A stretch of 64,000 bases of DNA from Oscillospiraceae bacterium. Lineage in GTDB: Bacteria; Bacillota; Clostridia; Saccharofermentanales; Saccharofermentanaceae. The notes under the pieces are model-generated. The model saw nothing but the letters and a program-made list of their open reading frames with translations, was not told the DNA's origin and searched no databases. The stretch is from assembly GCA_902782235.1 (NCBI GenBank), contig CACZML010000002.1, forward strand, positions 1 to 64,000. The letters are read 5' to 3'. Both the position numbers and the translations under genes were made by a program. Positions 43,575 through 52,842 of the stretch are shown in pieces (the stretch's first letter is position 1; each line of letters begins with the position of its first letter).

Positions 43575-46500
43575 CTTCTTGTCCTTTTGATCCTTTTCCT
43601 TTTGACTTCAATAGTGATTGCCACTGCTCCGGCACCGATCGATATGAAGAAGACAACAAAACCCCAGACGGATTCTCCGCTTAAAAGCTCACCTGATATA
43701 GGAAGGTTGGTAACCGCAAGGCTCTGGTCTTTGTTATTAAGATCCTCGTGGGATATTACCCTGACGTCTTCAGTCTGGATACCCTGCGCGATCTCTTCTT
43801 CTGTGGACATGTCATAGATATTCTCGATAACCACAACAGTGTCACCTGCTTCCAGACCGGATGACTTGAACTTAATAGTTACATCAACCACCCCTGAAGG
43901 CTGCTCCGGTTCAAACTGCTGGAGCGATACGACTTCGTTTCCCTTGTTAGTTACTTCCGTTCCGTCCGTAAGCTTCAGTGTCGCTTTTGCATAATATGTA
44001 CGACCCGCTTCCAGATTGGAATAGCTCACATGATCCACTATCGTGACTGTCGAATTATTAAGGAATGTCTTATCACCCTTAACTGTAGCCGCAACCGTCT
44101 TACATGAAGGTCTTCTCAAAGTCTGTCCTTCATCTTCAATGTCTTCGTGAGCTGCTATCGGAAGATCGGTTCCTTCAATCTTCAGGACTTCAAAAACTAC
44201 AAGCCCTGCTGAATCTTCCGGCACCTTCACATCTTCAAAGCTGACTATTACAAAGCCCTCTGCTGACTCAGGAACAAAGGAAACTTCCTCTGAATAAGTC
44301 TTTCCTTCCTGATCCACATAGATCTGTCCGGTACTCTTATCCATAAGTGTTCCGGTAACTACAAACCTGTCACCGGGATCAAGGCCTTCGAAGCTTACCT
44401 TGTCATTAATTCCAACACTGTCTGCAAGCGTCAGCACACCTGAATTCGTCTTGCTGTCTGAAGCAGTAGTTGAGATCTTCGGCTCCACAGTTACGGTCTG
44501 GTCTTCATCATCCAGATCCTTATGCTCTGCGATCAGGATATCCCTGAAGTACAGTTCCTCAACGCATACGATCGCAAGAGATTGAGCACCTTGCCCGAAT
44601 GCCCGGGAATACAGATAGCTGCTGTCGATATTAAACTTCACATACACATCGCCTGTTACAACATCTCTGCCCTGATCATCCTTACTTAAGGTTCCAAGTG
44701 AACTGTCCGCTTTGAATGAGACTTCCGCCTTATATTCCTTGCCGTCTTTATCCTTTAAGACTTCACCGCTTATGCGGTCTGTCAGACTTCCTTTGATCTT
44801 ATATTCATAGCCTGCCGTCAGATTTTCGAAATGCACCTTATCAGTAAGATTTATGCTCTTACCGCAATTAGCGGCGTGAGAACCATTCATATCAGTGAGC
44901 GTGGTTGTGATATCAGGATTGATATCAAGCTTATTGGTAACGCTTACTTCGATCACCTTGTTATCGTCTTCTTCAGTGATCCTTACGATCCTTGTCCTGC
45001 CCTCTGAACCATCGTCCCAGACAGCTTTGTAAGCCGGCTCTATCTTCTCATCGATCCGGTACCACCCTGTCGGAAGATTAGAGAAATAGACTAATCCGAG
45101 AGAATCAGTCTTGCCCTTTGTCAGTTCTGAAGTCTGCCATGAGGGCTCATTACCCTTGCCGCCATAGAAGATGCTGAATTCAACATTGCCAACCTGTTTA
45201 TCTTCCGAAGTCTTGGTTACCTTTATCTTTCCTTCGGTTCTGTCATTGGTAATTGTCTCGGCAACTTTATCAGTACCTATTGTGATCTTCCTGATCCATT
45301 TCTCATCCGGGCCCATCTCGAACCCCTCAGGGATCTTATATGTGAACGACGCCGAAGTTCCTCTATACCCTTTATCAGGATAAATCTCTGCAAGTACATA
45401 ATCTCCGGCTGGAACATCAAAAAATTCAAGGTCACTTCCGCCCGCTGTTTTCCACAATACTTTTCCATCTTTCTCTGACACTCCTTCCGCAAGTTCCAAA
45501 GTCATGTCTTTATTCCAGAGCTCGAAAACAAAACCATCCTTCGTATCGTCTTCATCAGTTACTTTCTTATCTGCGGAGAACTCGCCTGACAGTTTGTTGT
45601 TCTCGCACTTAAAGGAATATGTCTTCTTAGAATCAATGCCTTCTGTTTTGAACTTATACTGGTATGTCGTATCGCCGGTCTTCATCCAACCGGAATCGTT
45701 AGTATATTCAAAATCAATTTCGTTTCCGTCAATGCACTTAAAAGCTTCATCTTTTTCGAACTCTTCAGTCACAACATATTCGGTGCTGTACTTGATCGGA
45801 AACGATTCAGATGACCACTTGCTGCCATAAGCGTCATACCAGTTCCAGCTGCCGTCAGAATACTTATATGTAGCTACAAGTTTTGAATCCTCCGTTACAG
45901 TAAACACAGTCGATGTAATATCGAATGCTGTCGTCGTGGTCTTCTCCAAAGAAATGCTGCTTCCGTCTGTATAGAGTCCTGCACCTTTACCTCTGCCGGC
46001 CGTAGAATCCGTTGTTTCCATATTCGTTATGAGCACAACTTCCGAACCTGAAGTGTAGGCGTAATCACTTTTTACCGTGTGATAGAGTTCATCTCCGCCG
46101 ATCTTAGAAACCGAGTATTCGAGCTTTCCTTTTGATCCGTCTGTTTCGGTAAGCCTTATATGAACTGCATATCCGTTCGTATCCATAAACTTATAGATAC
46201 CGGGGACATTCCCGTCCTGATCTTTTAAGCTTTTCTTTGTTCCGTCAGGCAGGATCACGCCATCCGGAGCAGTCGTCTCCCGGATATAGATGGTATCCTC
46301 ATAACTTCCCTGCTGGCCTGTCATCGCGGTCATTTTGTATTTCTGCTTTGTATATGTAGAACCGCTAAGTGCAAAGTAATCTGTGTAGATACCATCGCCG
46401 TCTTCATCGCGCAGTTCACCTGTCAGATCGTTTAGTTCAGGATCCTTAAATACCGAGAAAATCGCACCAGTATAGTTGATGCCGGACGGGTCTCTCTTAT

Positions 46501-47308
46501 CAAGTGTGAAGCCTACATAAGCAACATCGACTAATCCTGTTGCCTTAAGCCCCATGAAGCCCGTAAAGCTGCCTTTACCGGATTCTGATGAACTGCTCGC
46601 AAGAGACTTCTTAAGGAAGTATCCGGAAGTGGAACTGGCAGTCCAGTGCATTGCGGTGCCATTCTCGATTCCTGCGTAAATCGTTATGTGCTGGGCATTC
46701 GTCTTATCATTATTGTCGTTCCACCACATGATCATGTCGCCGGGCTTAAAGCCGTATTTATTGATTATGTTGATCCACTCATCGTTCTGGATACCCTTCT
46801 TGCCGTTGGTCTCAAAGCTTGAAAAGTGATTCTCCGATGGCTTTATGCTTCTCTTCTTAAGAATGCCGTTAGTAAAGCTGGACTTTATTCCTGCAAATCC
46901 CGGTCTCTCAAATCCGTATTTATCCGGCGTTCCGCCACCTGAATAAGACAAGGTCTTCTTTCCGTAAGAACCTGACGTGCCTGTTATCTTTGCAGTCTTA
47001 AGGGCAACACTGTACGCAAGACTTACAGAGCCGGCGCAGTCGATGCCGTTCCAGCCACCGCCGCCCCACTGGTATTTGACTCCGTCCATCTTCTTGCAGG
47101 CAGCAAGTATCGCATCACGGAAAGCCTTCTCGCTCTTATATCCGGCAGCTTTAGTATTGCTTTCCGTAACGAGGGCATTAGAGCTTAATACCGCGGCATT
47201 AACATTCAAAGTTCCAATAAAAAACGGCAACGTGCATATCGCAACTGTTGCCGTCAGCAGACCGGATAATATCCGGTTCCTGCATTTTCTCAACCGTTTA
47301 TGTCTCAC
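43568..47308 (-). CDS. Large cell-wall surface protein: NlpC/P60-like domain, SpaA-type domains, three VaFE repeats, LPISG anchor
   Basis: The 1246-residue protein has a signal segment at ~8-40. Residues ~55-250 resemble an NlpC/P60 domain, with Cys in GIDCAGSVSLAY near 89 and His in AQHITIYAGIENG near 206. Several SpaA/Cna-B-like beta domains fill ~265-800 (for example VGFTLDKRDPSG near 275, GKIKVTKTSED near 690). Three VaFE repeats (~810-1190) each end in HKDLDDEDQT, HEDIEDEGQT or HEDLNNKDQS near 933, 1056 and 1188; such domains form intramolecular ester bonds. LPISG at 1202-1206, a membrane span and a basic tail give sortase anchoring. Probably an adhesin or pilin-like stalk with wall-cleaving head. 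Confidence 0.88.
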   Translation of the reverse strand: MRHKRLRKCRNRILSGLLTATVAICTLPFFIGTLNVNAAVLSSNALVTESNTKAAGYKSEKAFRDAILAACKKMDGVKYQWGGGGWNGIDCAGSVSLAYSVALKTAKITGTSGSYGKKTLSYSGGGTPDKYGFERPGFAGIKSSFTNGILKKRSIKPSENHFSSFETNGKKGIQNDEWINIINKYGFKPGDMIMWWNDNNDKTNAQHITIYAGIENGTAMHWTASSTSGYFLKKSLASSSSESGKGSFTGFMGLKATGLVDVAYVGFTLDKRDPSGINYTGAIFSVFKDPELNDLTGELRDEDGDGIYTDYFALSGSTYTKQKYKMTAMTGQQGSYEDTIYIRETTAPDGVILPDGTKKSLKDQDGNVPGIYKFMDTNGYAVHIRLTETDGSKGKLEYSVSKIGGDELYHTVKSDYAYTSGSEVVLITNMETTDSTAGRGKGAGLYTDGSSISLEKTTTTAFDITSTVFTVTEDSKLVATYKYSDGSWNWYDAYGSKWSSESFPIKYSTEYVVTEEFEKDEAFKCIDGNEIDFEYTNDSGWMKTGDTTYQYKFKTEGIDSKKTYSFKCENNKLSGEFSADKKVTDEDDTKDGFVFELWNKDMTLELAEGVSEKDGKVLWKTAGGSDLEFFDVPAGDYVLAEIYPDKGYRGTSASFTYKIPEGFEMGPDEKWIRKITIGTDKVAETITNDRTEGKIKVTKTSEDKQVGNVEFSIFYGGKGNEPSWQTSELTKGKTDSLGLVYFSNLPTGWYRIDEKIEPAYKAVWDDGSEGRTRIVRITEEDDNKVIEVSVTNKLDINPDITTTLTDMNGSHAANCGKSINLTDKVHFENLTAGYEYKIKGSLTDRISGEVLKDKDGKEYKAEVSFKADSSLGTLSKDDQGRDVVTGDVYVKFNIDSSYLYSRAFGQGAQSLAIVCVEELYFRDILIAEHKDLDDEDQTVTVEPKISTTASDSKTNSGVLTLADSVGINDKVSFEGLDPGDRFVVTGTLMDKSTGQIYVDQEGKTYSEEVSFVPESAEGFVIVSFEDVKVPEDSAGLVVFEVLKIEGTDLPIAAHEDIEDEGQTLRRPSCKTVAATVKGDKTFLNNSTVTIVDHVSYSNLEAGRTYYAKATLKLTDGTEVTNKGNEVVSLQQFEPEQPSGVVDVTIKFKSSGLEAGDTVVVIENIYDMSTEEEIAQGIQTEDVRVISHEDLNNKDQSLAVTNLPISGELLSGESVWGFVVFFISIGAGAVAITIEVKRKRIKRTRRW

Positions 47309-48267
47309 GATGCTTCCTCCACCTGGTCTTCAACACGTTCGATCGATCCGTTCTCGATGCTGTACTTATAGATGCTGTCGGACAATCTGTCGGATGTTCT
47401 TACGTGTTCGCTGTTTGTTTCCCTGACAAGACTGATGAGCTTGGAGCTCTCAGAGAAAGTCTCGGTCGACAGGATAACAAGGTCATGGACCGATGAAGGC
47501 AGTATGTAGCAGTCGGTTCCGATGTTCTTTACCACCTTTTTAAGCACGTCCGTATAAAGGAGTGCATTCGCACCGAAGAATTCGTATTCATTGCTGATGA
47601 CATAAACTCTTTCTTTTGCAGGCACTTCGTCCATACCTGCAAAAGAATTCTCTACGTCCTTATCTGTTGCTCCCCAGCGTCTCATCATGCGGCTCATTGT
47701 CTCTTCGATACGCTCGCTCTTGAACGGGAAGATCTTCTTTGTATTCTTCTTTGCAAGACTGTATAAAAGCTTCTCTGTAAGATCTTCGACATTTGCTATG
47801 TCGTGCGTAATAAGGAAGCCGGAGACACCGTGCTCATCAACATTGACGATCACTCTGTATACGATCGTCAGATCCATGAAGTCCCTGTGCGGACAGAGAT
47901 TGATCATCTCCTGATTCTCCTTGGTATTTACGACCTGGAAAACGATCTTATCCTTCATCGTTGCAAAATCCAGCTTCATAACATCCTCAGGCATATACTT
48001 GAGCGACTCCTCAAGGTAGATCGCCTGATTGGCCATGACCTTCTCGAAAGAATTACAGTCAAGATACTGATCGTACATTCTCTCCATATAGAAGGTCGGG
48101 CTGCAGTAAGATTTTTTCTTGCCCTTAGGCTTTATCACCACGCCTGTAAGGCAGGTATTCACCTTCGGGACTTTTCTAAGCTCGAGTTCGCAGTCCTGAT
48201 ATTTCTCCGGCATGTAATCCAGGAACTCTCTCATAACTCTCTTCTTGAAACTCTCGTAATCCATCAT
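47305..48267 (-). CDS. DUF5688-like protein of unknown function
   Basis: About 320 residues, no signal peptide or membrane segment, so probably cytosolic. The N-terminus YESFKKRVMREFLDYMP and the block SYCSPTFYMERMYDQYL resemble the DUF5688 proteins frequent in Lachnospiraceae and relatives, whose function is unknown. The start ATG 48267 (tandem ATGs) is behind GGAGG; the upstream extension of the frame runs through a terminator. It overlaps the wall-protein gene by 4 bases, so it is the first gene of the surface operon. Confidence 0.8.
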   Translation of the reverse strand: MMDYESFKKRVMREFLDYMPEKYQDCELELRKVPKVNTCLTGVVIKPKGKKKSYCSPTFYMERMYDQYLDCNSFEKVMANQAIYLEESLKYMPEDVMKLDFATMKDKIVFQVVNTKENQEMINLCPHRDFMDLTIVYRVIVNVDEHGVSGFLITHDIANVEDLTEKLLYSLAKKNTKKIFPFKSERIEETMSRMMRRWGATDKDVENSFAGMDEVPAKERVYVISNEYEFFGANALLYTDVLKKVVKNIGTDCYILPSSVHDLVILSTETFSESSKLISLVRETNSEHVRTSDRLSDSIYKYSIENGSIERVEDQVEEAS

Positions 48268-48297
48268 GTTCTGTTCCTCCGTATAAAAATTTAGCCA

Positions 48298-48330
48298 TAA
48301 AAAAACGCACCCCTTGAAAAAGGATGCGTT
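48298..48330 (-). terminator. Terminator upstream of the surface operon (end of the def-thiN operon)
   Basis: Minus-strand stem AACGCATCC/GGGTGCGTT with a 9-base loop and seven T residues. It lies ~125 bases after thiN, and no second terminator is visible between. Confidence 0.9.
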
Positions 48331-48455
48331 CATTCATTTGCAGTTTAAGTTTAGTCGGTTTTGCAGTCTCATTCAATAGCCAAAAGTCTCAATTTTGGCA
48401 CCCTAAAATCACATTTGCAAAAACAGAAAAGCTGGAAACCCCTGGTATTATTGCG

Positions 48456-49127
48456 TTACACGGATTTAGTAACTGCGACTAAGAGCATTCCTGATTTTAT
48501 GGAAACAGAGATCTTTTTTGCGGACTTTTTCGGATGGTTCGAAAAAGAGAAAGAAGATCCGGCAGTAAGTTCACTGTCATCAAGCGGATAATAAAGGCCT
48601 TTAGTCGTTACACCCTTAACTTTCTTCCCGAAGTTCCACGGGATAAGGGATACAGCTGCTTCTCCTTCATAAGGTGTCACATCTATCTGCACCTTATCTT
48701 CGCCTGACAAAGGGTAACAGTAAGTAACGCCATCTGTAACAACGATGTCTCTTCCTTCACCCTTAAGCTTCAAAGCTATTCCAAGGTTTGCGATAACATG
48801 ATCGATCCTTGCAGATACCGGACACAAGAGCATGATCTTGTCACCTGCTTCAGTCTTGTTAAGAGCTATCTCTGTGTCAGTCCAGTCCTTTTCGACGGGA
48901 TAGATCTCAGTAAAGACTTTATTCTTCTCAGCAAACTTAAGTCCCTTTTGGGAAATGGAATCCATATCGCCTAACAGGATGTCAGGAACAATATTCAGAC
49001 GCGCAAGATGATCACAGCCTGAATCACAGGCAATGATGACCTTCTCTTCTATGGATGCGGAAAAACTTCTTATGACATCAGAAGCTTCCTGAGGCAAAGG
49101 GCCTCCCGTTACGATAAGGTAGCGCAT
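48456..49127 (-). CDS. thiN: Thiamine pyrophosphokinase
   Basis: The 223-residue protein has IIACDSGCDHLARLNI near residue 31, LLGDMDSIS near 51 (family GDxDS), EKDWTDTEIALN near 79 (KDxTD) and SARIDHVIANLG near 104 (variant of GGRxDH). It converts thiamine and ATP to thiamine diphosphate. It overlaps rpe by 19 bases and is the last gene of the def-fmt-rsmB-rlmN-prpC-prkC-rsgA-rpe-thiN series. The C-terminal ~40 residues are less conserved. Confidence 0.93.
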   Translation of the reverse strand: MRYLIVTGGPLPQEASDVIRSFSASIEEKVIIACDSGCDHLARLNIVPDILLGDMDSISQKGLKFAEKNKVFTEIYPVEKDWTDTEIALNKTEAGDKIMLLCPVSARIDHVIANLGIALKLKGEGRDIVVTDGVTYCYPLSGEDKVQIDVTPYEGEAAVSLIPWNFGKKVKGVTTKGLYYPLDDSELTAGSSFSFSNHPKKSAKKISVSIKSGMLLVAVTKSV

Positions 49128-49771
49128 GACTTAAGATCTTCAATAGCCTTGGCAGGATCTTCAGCGTTAAACACAGTGCTTCCTGCAACAAACAGTCTGG
49201 CGCCTGCATCGTATACTTCCTTAACGTTGGCAAGAGTGATACCGCCGTCAACGGAAATGATCGTATCAGCGCCCTGCTCGTCAATCGCTTTTCGAAGCTT
49301 TGCGATCCTCTCATTAGAAGAAGGCAGATAACCCTGGCCGCCAAAACCCGGATAAACAGTCATGATAAGGATGATGTCGACCTTACCGATATAAGGAAAA
49401 ACCTTCTCGACAGGAGTGTCGGGATGGATAGAGATTCCTGCGCTTAAGCCTAATGAACGGATCTCTTCGATGAGCTTATCAGGATCATCGGAACACTCAA
49501 GATGGAAAGTTATATTGTCGGAACCGGCATCTGCGAAAGCCTTGATATACTTCTCGGGATTGGTGATCATGAGATGCGTATAGAACTTCATGTCCGTATA
49601 CTTACGGATCGACTGGATAACCGGGATACCGAAGGAAATGTTATTTACGTAGTGTCCGTCCATAACATCAATATGGAGGTATTCGGCATTATTCTCAACA
49701 GCCTTGATGTCTCTCATCAGGTAGCCGAAATCAGCAGCAAGTATAGACGGTGCTATCTCAATATCTTTCAT
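49109..49771 (-). CDS. rpe: Ribulose-phosphate 3-epimerase
   Basis: The 220-residue TIM barrel has APSILAADFGYL near residue 6, LHIDVMDGHYV near 32 (catalytic Asp), THLMITNPEKY near 65, MTVYPGFGGQGYLP near 137 and SVDGGITLANV near 173 (second catalytic Asp). It interconverts ribulose-5- and xylulose-5-phosphate in the pentose phosphate pathway. The start overlaps rsgA by 4 bases (ATGA). Confidence 0.96.
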   Translation of the reverse strand: MKDIEIAPSILAADFGYLMRDIKAVENNAEYLHIDVMDGHYVNNISFGIPVIQSIRKYTDMKFYTHLMITNPEKYIKAFADAGSDNITFHLECSDDPDKLIEEIRSLGLSAGISIHPDTPVEKVFPYIGKVDIILIMTVYPGFGGQGYLPSSNERIAKLRKAIDEQGADTIISVDGGITLANVKEVYDAGARLFVAGSTVFNAEDPAKAIEDLKSCATLS

Positions 49772-50694
49772 TGCTTTCTCCTATGCTTGTAATTGTTCCT
49801 ATTATCGTAAAGCTCCGTGTAAAAGCTCTTATATCTCTCGTACCGGCCTTCGTCTATCAGCCCTTCAGATAAGGCATTCCTTACAACACAGCCGTCTTCT
49901 TTCCTGTGCGAGCAGTCATCGAACCTGCAGCCTGTCGCTATGGAAGTTATCTCAGGATATCCGTAAAGAACATCCCTGTAATCGACACCCTGGTCCTCTA
50001 ATGAAAGAGAAGTAAATCCCGGTGTGTCGCATATAAAGCCGTCGAAAAACTCGTGAAGTTCAACATGTCTCGTCGTATGCTTTCCGCGCTTTATCTTGGC
50101 GCTTACTTCGCCTGTCTCCATCAGGTCATACCCTAAAAGAGAATTGCAAAGCGTGCTCTTGCCGACACCTGAAGGACCCGCAAAGGCGGCAATTCCATCA
50201 CCTATTATATCCTTAAGATCACTTTTGGTAAGAGGCTTATCAGGTGAAGATAACAGAACTTCATAACCTGCCTTCGTATAAACTGAACAAAGCCTCTCAC
50301 CATTATCTTCATTAAGGTCACTCTTGGTAAAGATGATGACCGGCTTGATGTCTCTTAAAGAGCACACCAGAAGCATTTTATCGAGCAAAGTAAGGTCGGG
50401 TTCAGGATTTGTAACCGAGAAAGTCAGAAGCATTATCGAGAGATTTGCCACAGGGGGTCTTGCGATAAAGCTTACACGTTCAGAGATATCAGTTATGACA
50501 TAAGGAATATCAGGATCACCTGAAGGCATTATGGTAACCCTGTCGCCGATAGCCGGCTTTATTCCCTTAAGTCTGAACTGTCCTCTTGCTGCGCACTGGA
50601 CATACTCATTTATGCCGTCGTTTTCGAAGCGGACGGTATAAACACCGCCCACGCCCTTAGTGATTACGCCTCGAAAAGGATCGACATCTGCCAT
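49768..50694 (-). CDS. rsgA: Ribosome small-subunit assembly GTPase RsgA
   Basis: The 308-residue circularly permuted GTPase has an N-terminal OB domain (~1-75) and G4 in VIIFTKSDLNE near residue 115. The P-loop GPSGVGKSTLCNSLLG is near 172 and G3 in CDTPGFTSL near 222. The C-terminal zinc site is C-x5-C-x-H-x6-C (CRFDDCSHRKEDGC near 262). It assists late 30S maturation. Placed directly after prkC, as is common in Firmicutes. Confidence 0.96.
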   Translation of the reverse strand: MADVDPFRGVITKGVGGVYTVRFENDGINEYVQCAARGQFRLKGIKPAIGDRVTIMPSGDPDIPYVITDISERVSFIARPPVANLSIMLLTFSVTNPEPDLTLLDKMLLVCSLRDIKPVIIFTKSDLNEDNGERLCSVYTKAGYEVLLSSPDKPLTKSDLKDIIGDGIAAFAGPSGVGKSTLCNSLLGYDLMETGEVSAKIKRGKHTTRHVELHEFFDGFICDTPGFTSLSLEDQGVDYRDVLYGYPEITSIATGCRFDDCSHRKEDGCVVRNALSEGLIDEGRYERYKSFYTELYDNRNNYKHRRKQ

Positions 50695-50706
50695 CTTCCC
50701 TTTACC

Positions 50707-52833
50707 TTATCCGTTGTTGCCCGGACCGGGATTCTGTTGGTTCTGGTTAGGATCCTGCGGATCAGGGTTGTCTCCTCCACCCGGACCCGGATCCGGCGGC
50801 GGAACAGGTGTATTCGTCGGCGGAGGCGGAACAGGTGTATCCGTAGGCGGTACCGGAGTATTGGTCGGGAGCGCCGAGAATACAGCGGTATATGTAGTGC
50901 TCTCCTTAACTACGAATGTGAAGTTCGGTGTGTAGCATACGATATTGCCTAAAGAGTCCATCCAGTATTCGAACTTGAATCCGTTAGCAGGTGTAGCTGT
51001 GAGCGTTACCTGGGTATTAAGATCGTATTTGCCTGAACCTGTTACGGTACCGGTACCCTTCATGACTATCTCGACTACAGCCTGAGGAGGTGTAGGAGTA
51101 GGCGTACCGCCGTTCTGATAGTCTTCCTTCGTACCAACGTAAAGCTTAACTGAAGATTTTCTTCCTACAGTCGTACCTGCTACAGGGTTTGTAAGGATTA
51201 CGTACTGCTTCTTGGCATCAAGAGCGAGAACCTCTGCAGAACCTTCAACAGAGTAGTTGAGGTTAGCTTCTTCAAGCTTCTTCTTAGCCTCTGCTACTGT
51301 ATTTCCGACTACATCAGGAACAACTGATGAAGAAGGCTCAGTAGCGTAGATAATGATTACCGTCTCACCTCTTAAGAGCTGTGTGCCTGCTTCAGGCTCA
51401 GTTCTGATAACAAGACCTGCTTCGTACTTGTCAGAAGGCTCAAGACGGAGAACCGGTTCAAGACCAAGGTTCTTAAGTGATCTGAACGCATCCTGATAGT
51501 TAGCGCCTGCATATTCCTGCAGGATAATGGACTCATCTGCAGAAGATACGGTGATAACAAGAGGATTAAGTCTGTTTGTTGTTGAGATCGTAACGCCTTC
51601 CTTAATGCTCTGTGCGATAACGATACCAGGCTCCTTATCTGTGACCTTATAGTCGATCGTATAGTAAACCTGGGCTGCATCAAGTCTGCTGATTACCTCA
51701 TCAGCCTTAAGGCCGACATAATTCTCGACAGTATAGTCGGTATTGACAGAGATCTCCGTTGCATTGCCGACGGCTCTTATTACAAGGATTCCGATACCGA
51801 TAAGAACGCCGATGATGACAACGATAATGAGAGCAAGAAGGACATTATCCCTGAATCTGGAGATGCGTCTTGCTTCAGCACTTTTCTCGATCTCGGAGAT
51901 CTTCTCGTATTCAGGATCCTGTCTGAAAGAGATGGTGGTATCTGAATTGACAGCCTTTTCGGGCACATTGGAAATGACACCATATACACCGTTAGGATCT
52001 ACGAGCAAAGAGTCGAGCTCTGTTACGAGCTGACGCATTGTCTGATAACGTCTCTCGGGGCTCTTCTGCATACATTTTGCAATGATGGAATCAAGACCCT
52101 TCGGAATGCCCTGCATGAGTGATGAAGGAACCGGAGGTGTCTCCTGCAAGTGCTTAACCGCGATGGCAACATTGGAATCTCCATCGAAAGGAAGTCTTCC
52201 CGTTACCATCTCGAAAAGTGATACACCAAGAGAATAAATATCTGACTGAGGTCCTACATTACCGCCTCTTGCCTGCTCAGGTGAGAAGTAATGAACTGAT
52301 CCCATCTGAACGCCTGTCATCGTGATCGTTGTGGATGAAGCGGCACGTGCGATACCGAAGTCAGTGATCTTTGCGACACGGTCACGAGAGATGAGGATGT
52401 TCTGAGGCTTAATGTCTCTGTGAACGATTCCGTTCTGGTGAGCGTAATCCAGAGCAAGGCCGATCTGGATAACAATCGGGACTGCATTTCTCCAGTCAAG
52501 GTGACCGTTCTGGTTGATGAGGTCTTTTACCGTGATGCCTTCGATATATTCCTGAACGATATATCTGAAATTACCTTCGTGTCCTACACCGTAAACTTTA
52601 ACGATATTTGCGTGATTCAATGAAGCAACCGATTTAGCTTCGGCATCGAATCTTCTGATGAACTCATCGTCAGATGAGAACTCGGGCTTTAAGATCTTGA
52701 TGGCAACGTTTACGCCGGTATTCATATCGATTCCGAGATATACGTTAGCCATGCCGCCTGAGCCTATGAGCTTGACGATCCTGTACTTATTCGCAAATAT
52801 CATGCCCTCCGGGCCGTGAACCTGATTTGCCAT
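50707..52833 (-). CDS. prkC: PASTA-domain Ser/Thr protein kinase with extra extracellular domain and proline-rich tail
   Basis: The 708-residue protein has a kinase domain at ~17-275: GSGGMANVY loop, VAIKIL lysine, IVHRDIKPQNIL near 136 and ITDFGIARA near 155. One membrane span (~332-355) is followed by three PASTA domains (~360-425, 430-495, 500-575). Then comes a ~75-residue region (VEIVMKGTGTVTGSG to TTYTAVFSA) resembling InlB-B/bacterial Ig-like repeats, and a Pro/Gly/Asn-rich tail with TNTPVPP-type repeats. It senses wall fragments such as lipid II and controls wall growth; PrpC next to it reverses its phosphorylations. Confidence 0.95.
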   Translation of the reverse strand: MANQVHGPEGMIFANKYRIVKLIGSGGMANVYLGIDMNTGVNVAIKILKPEFSSDDEFIRRFDAEAKSVASLNHANIVKVYGVGHEGNFRYIVQEYIEGITVKDLINQNGHLDWRNAVPIVIQIGLALDYAHQNGIVHRDIKPQNILISRDRVAKITDFGIARAASSTTITMTGVQMGSVHYFSPEQARGGNVGPQSDIYSLGVSLFEMVTGRLPFDGDSNVAIAVKHLQETPPVPSSLMQGIPKGLDSIIAKCMQKSPERRYQTMRQLVTELDSLLVDPNGVYGVISNVPEKAVNSDTTISFRQDPEYEKISEIEKSAEARRISRFRDNVLLALIIVVIIGVLIGIGILVIRAVGNATEISVNTDYTVENYVGLKADEVISRLDAAQVYYTIDYKVTDKEPGIVIAQSIKEGVTISTTNRLNPLVITVSSADESIILQEYAGANYQDAFRSLKNLGLEPVLRLEPSDKYEAGLVIRTEPEAGTQLLRGETVIIIYATEPSSSVVPDVVGNTVAEAKKKLEEANLNYSVEGSAEVLALDAKKQYVILTNPVAGTTVGRKSSVKLYVGTKEDYQNGGTPTPTPPQAVVEIVMKGTGTVTGSGKYDLNTQVTLTATPANGFKFEYWMDSLGNIVCYTPNFTFVVKESTTYTAVFSALPTNTPVPPTDTPVPPPPTNTPVPPPDPGPGGGDNPDPQDPNQNQQNPGPGNNG

Positions 52834-52842
52834 ATTATCTCC

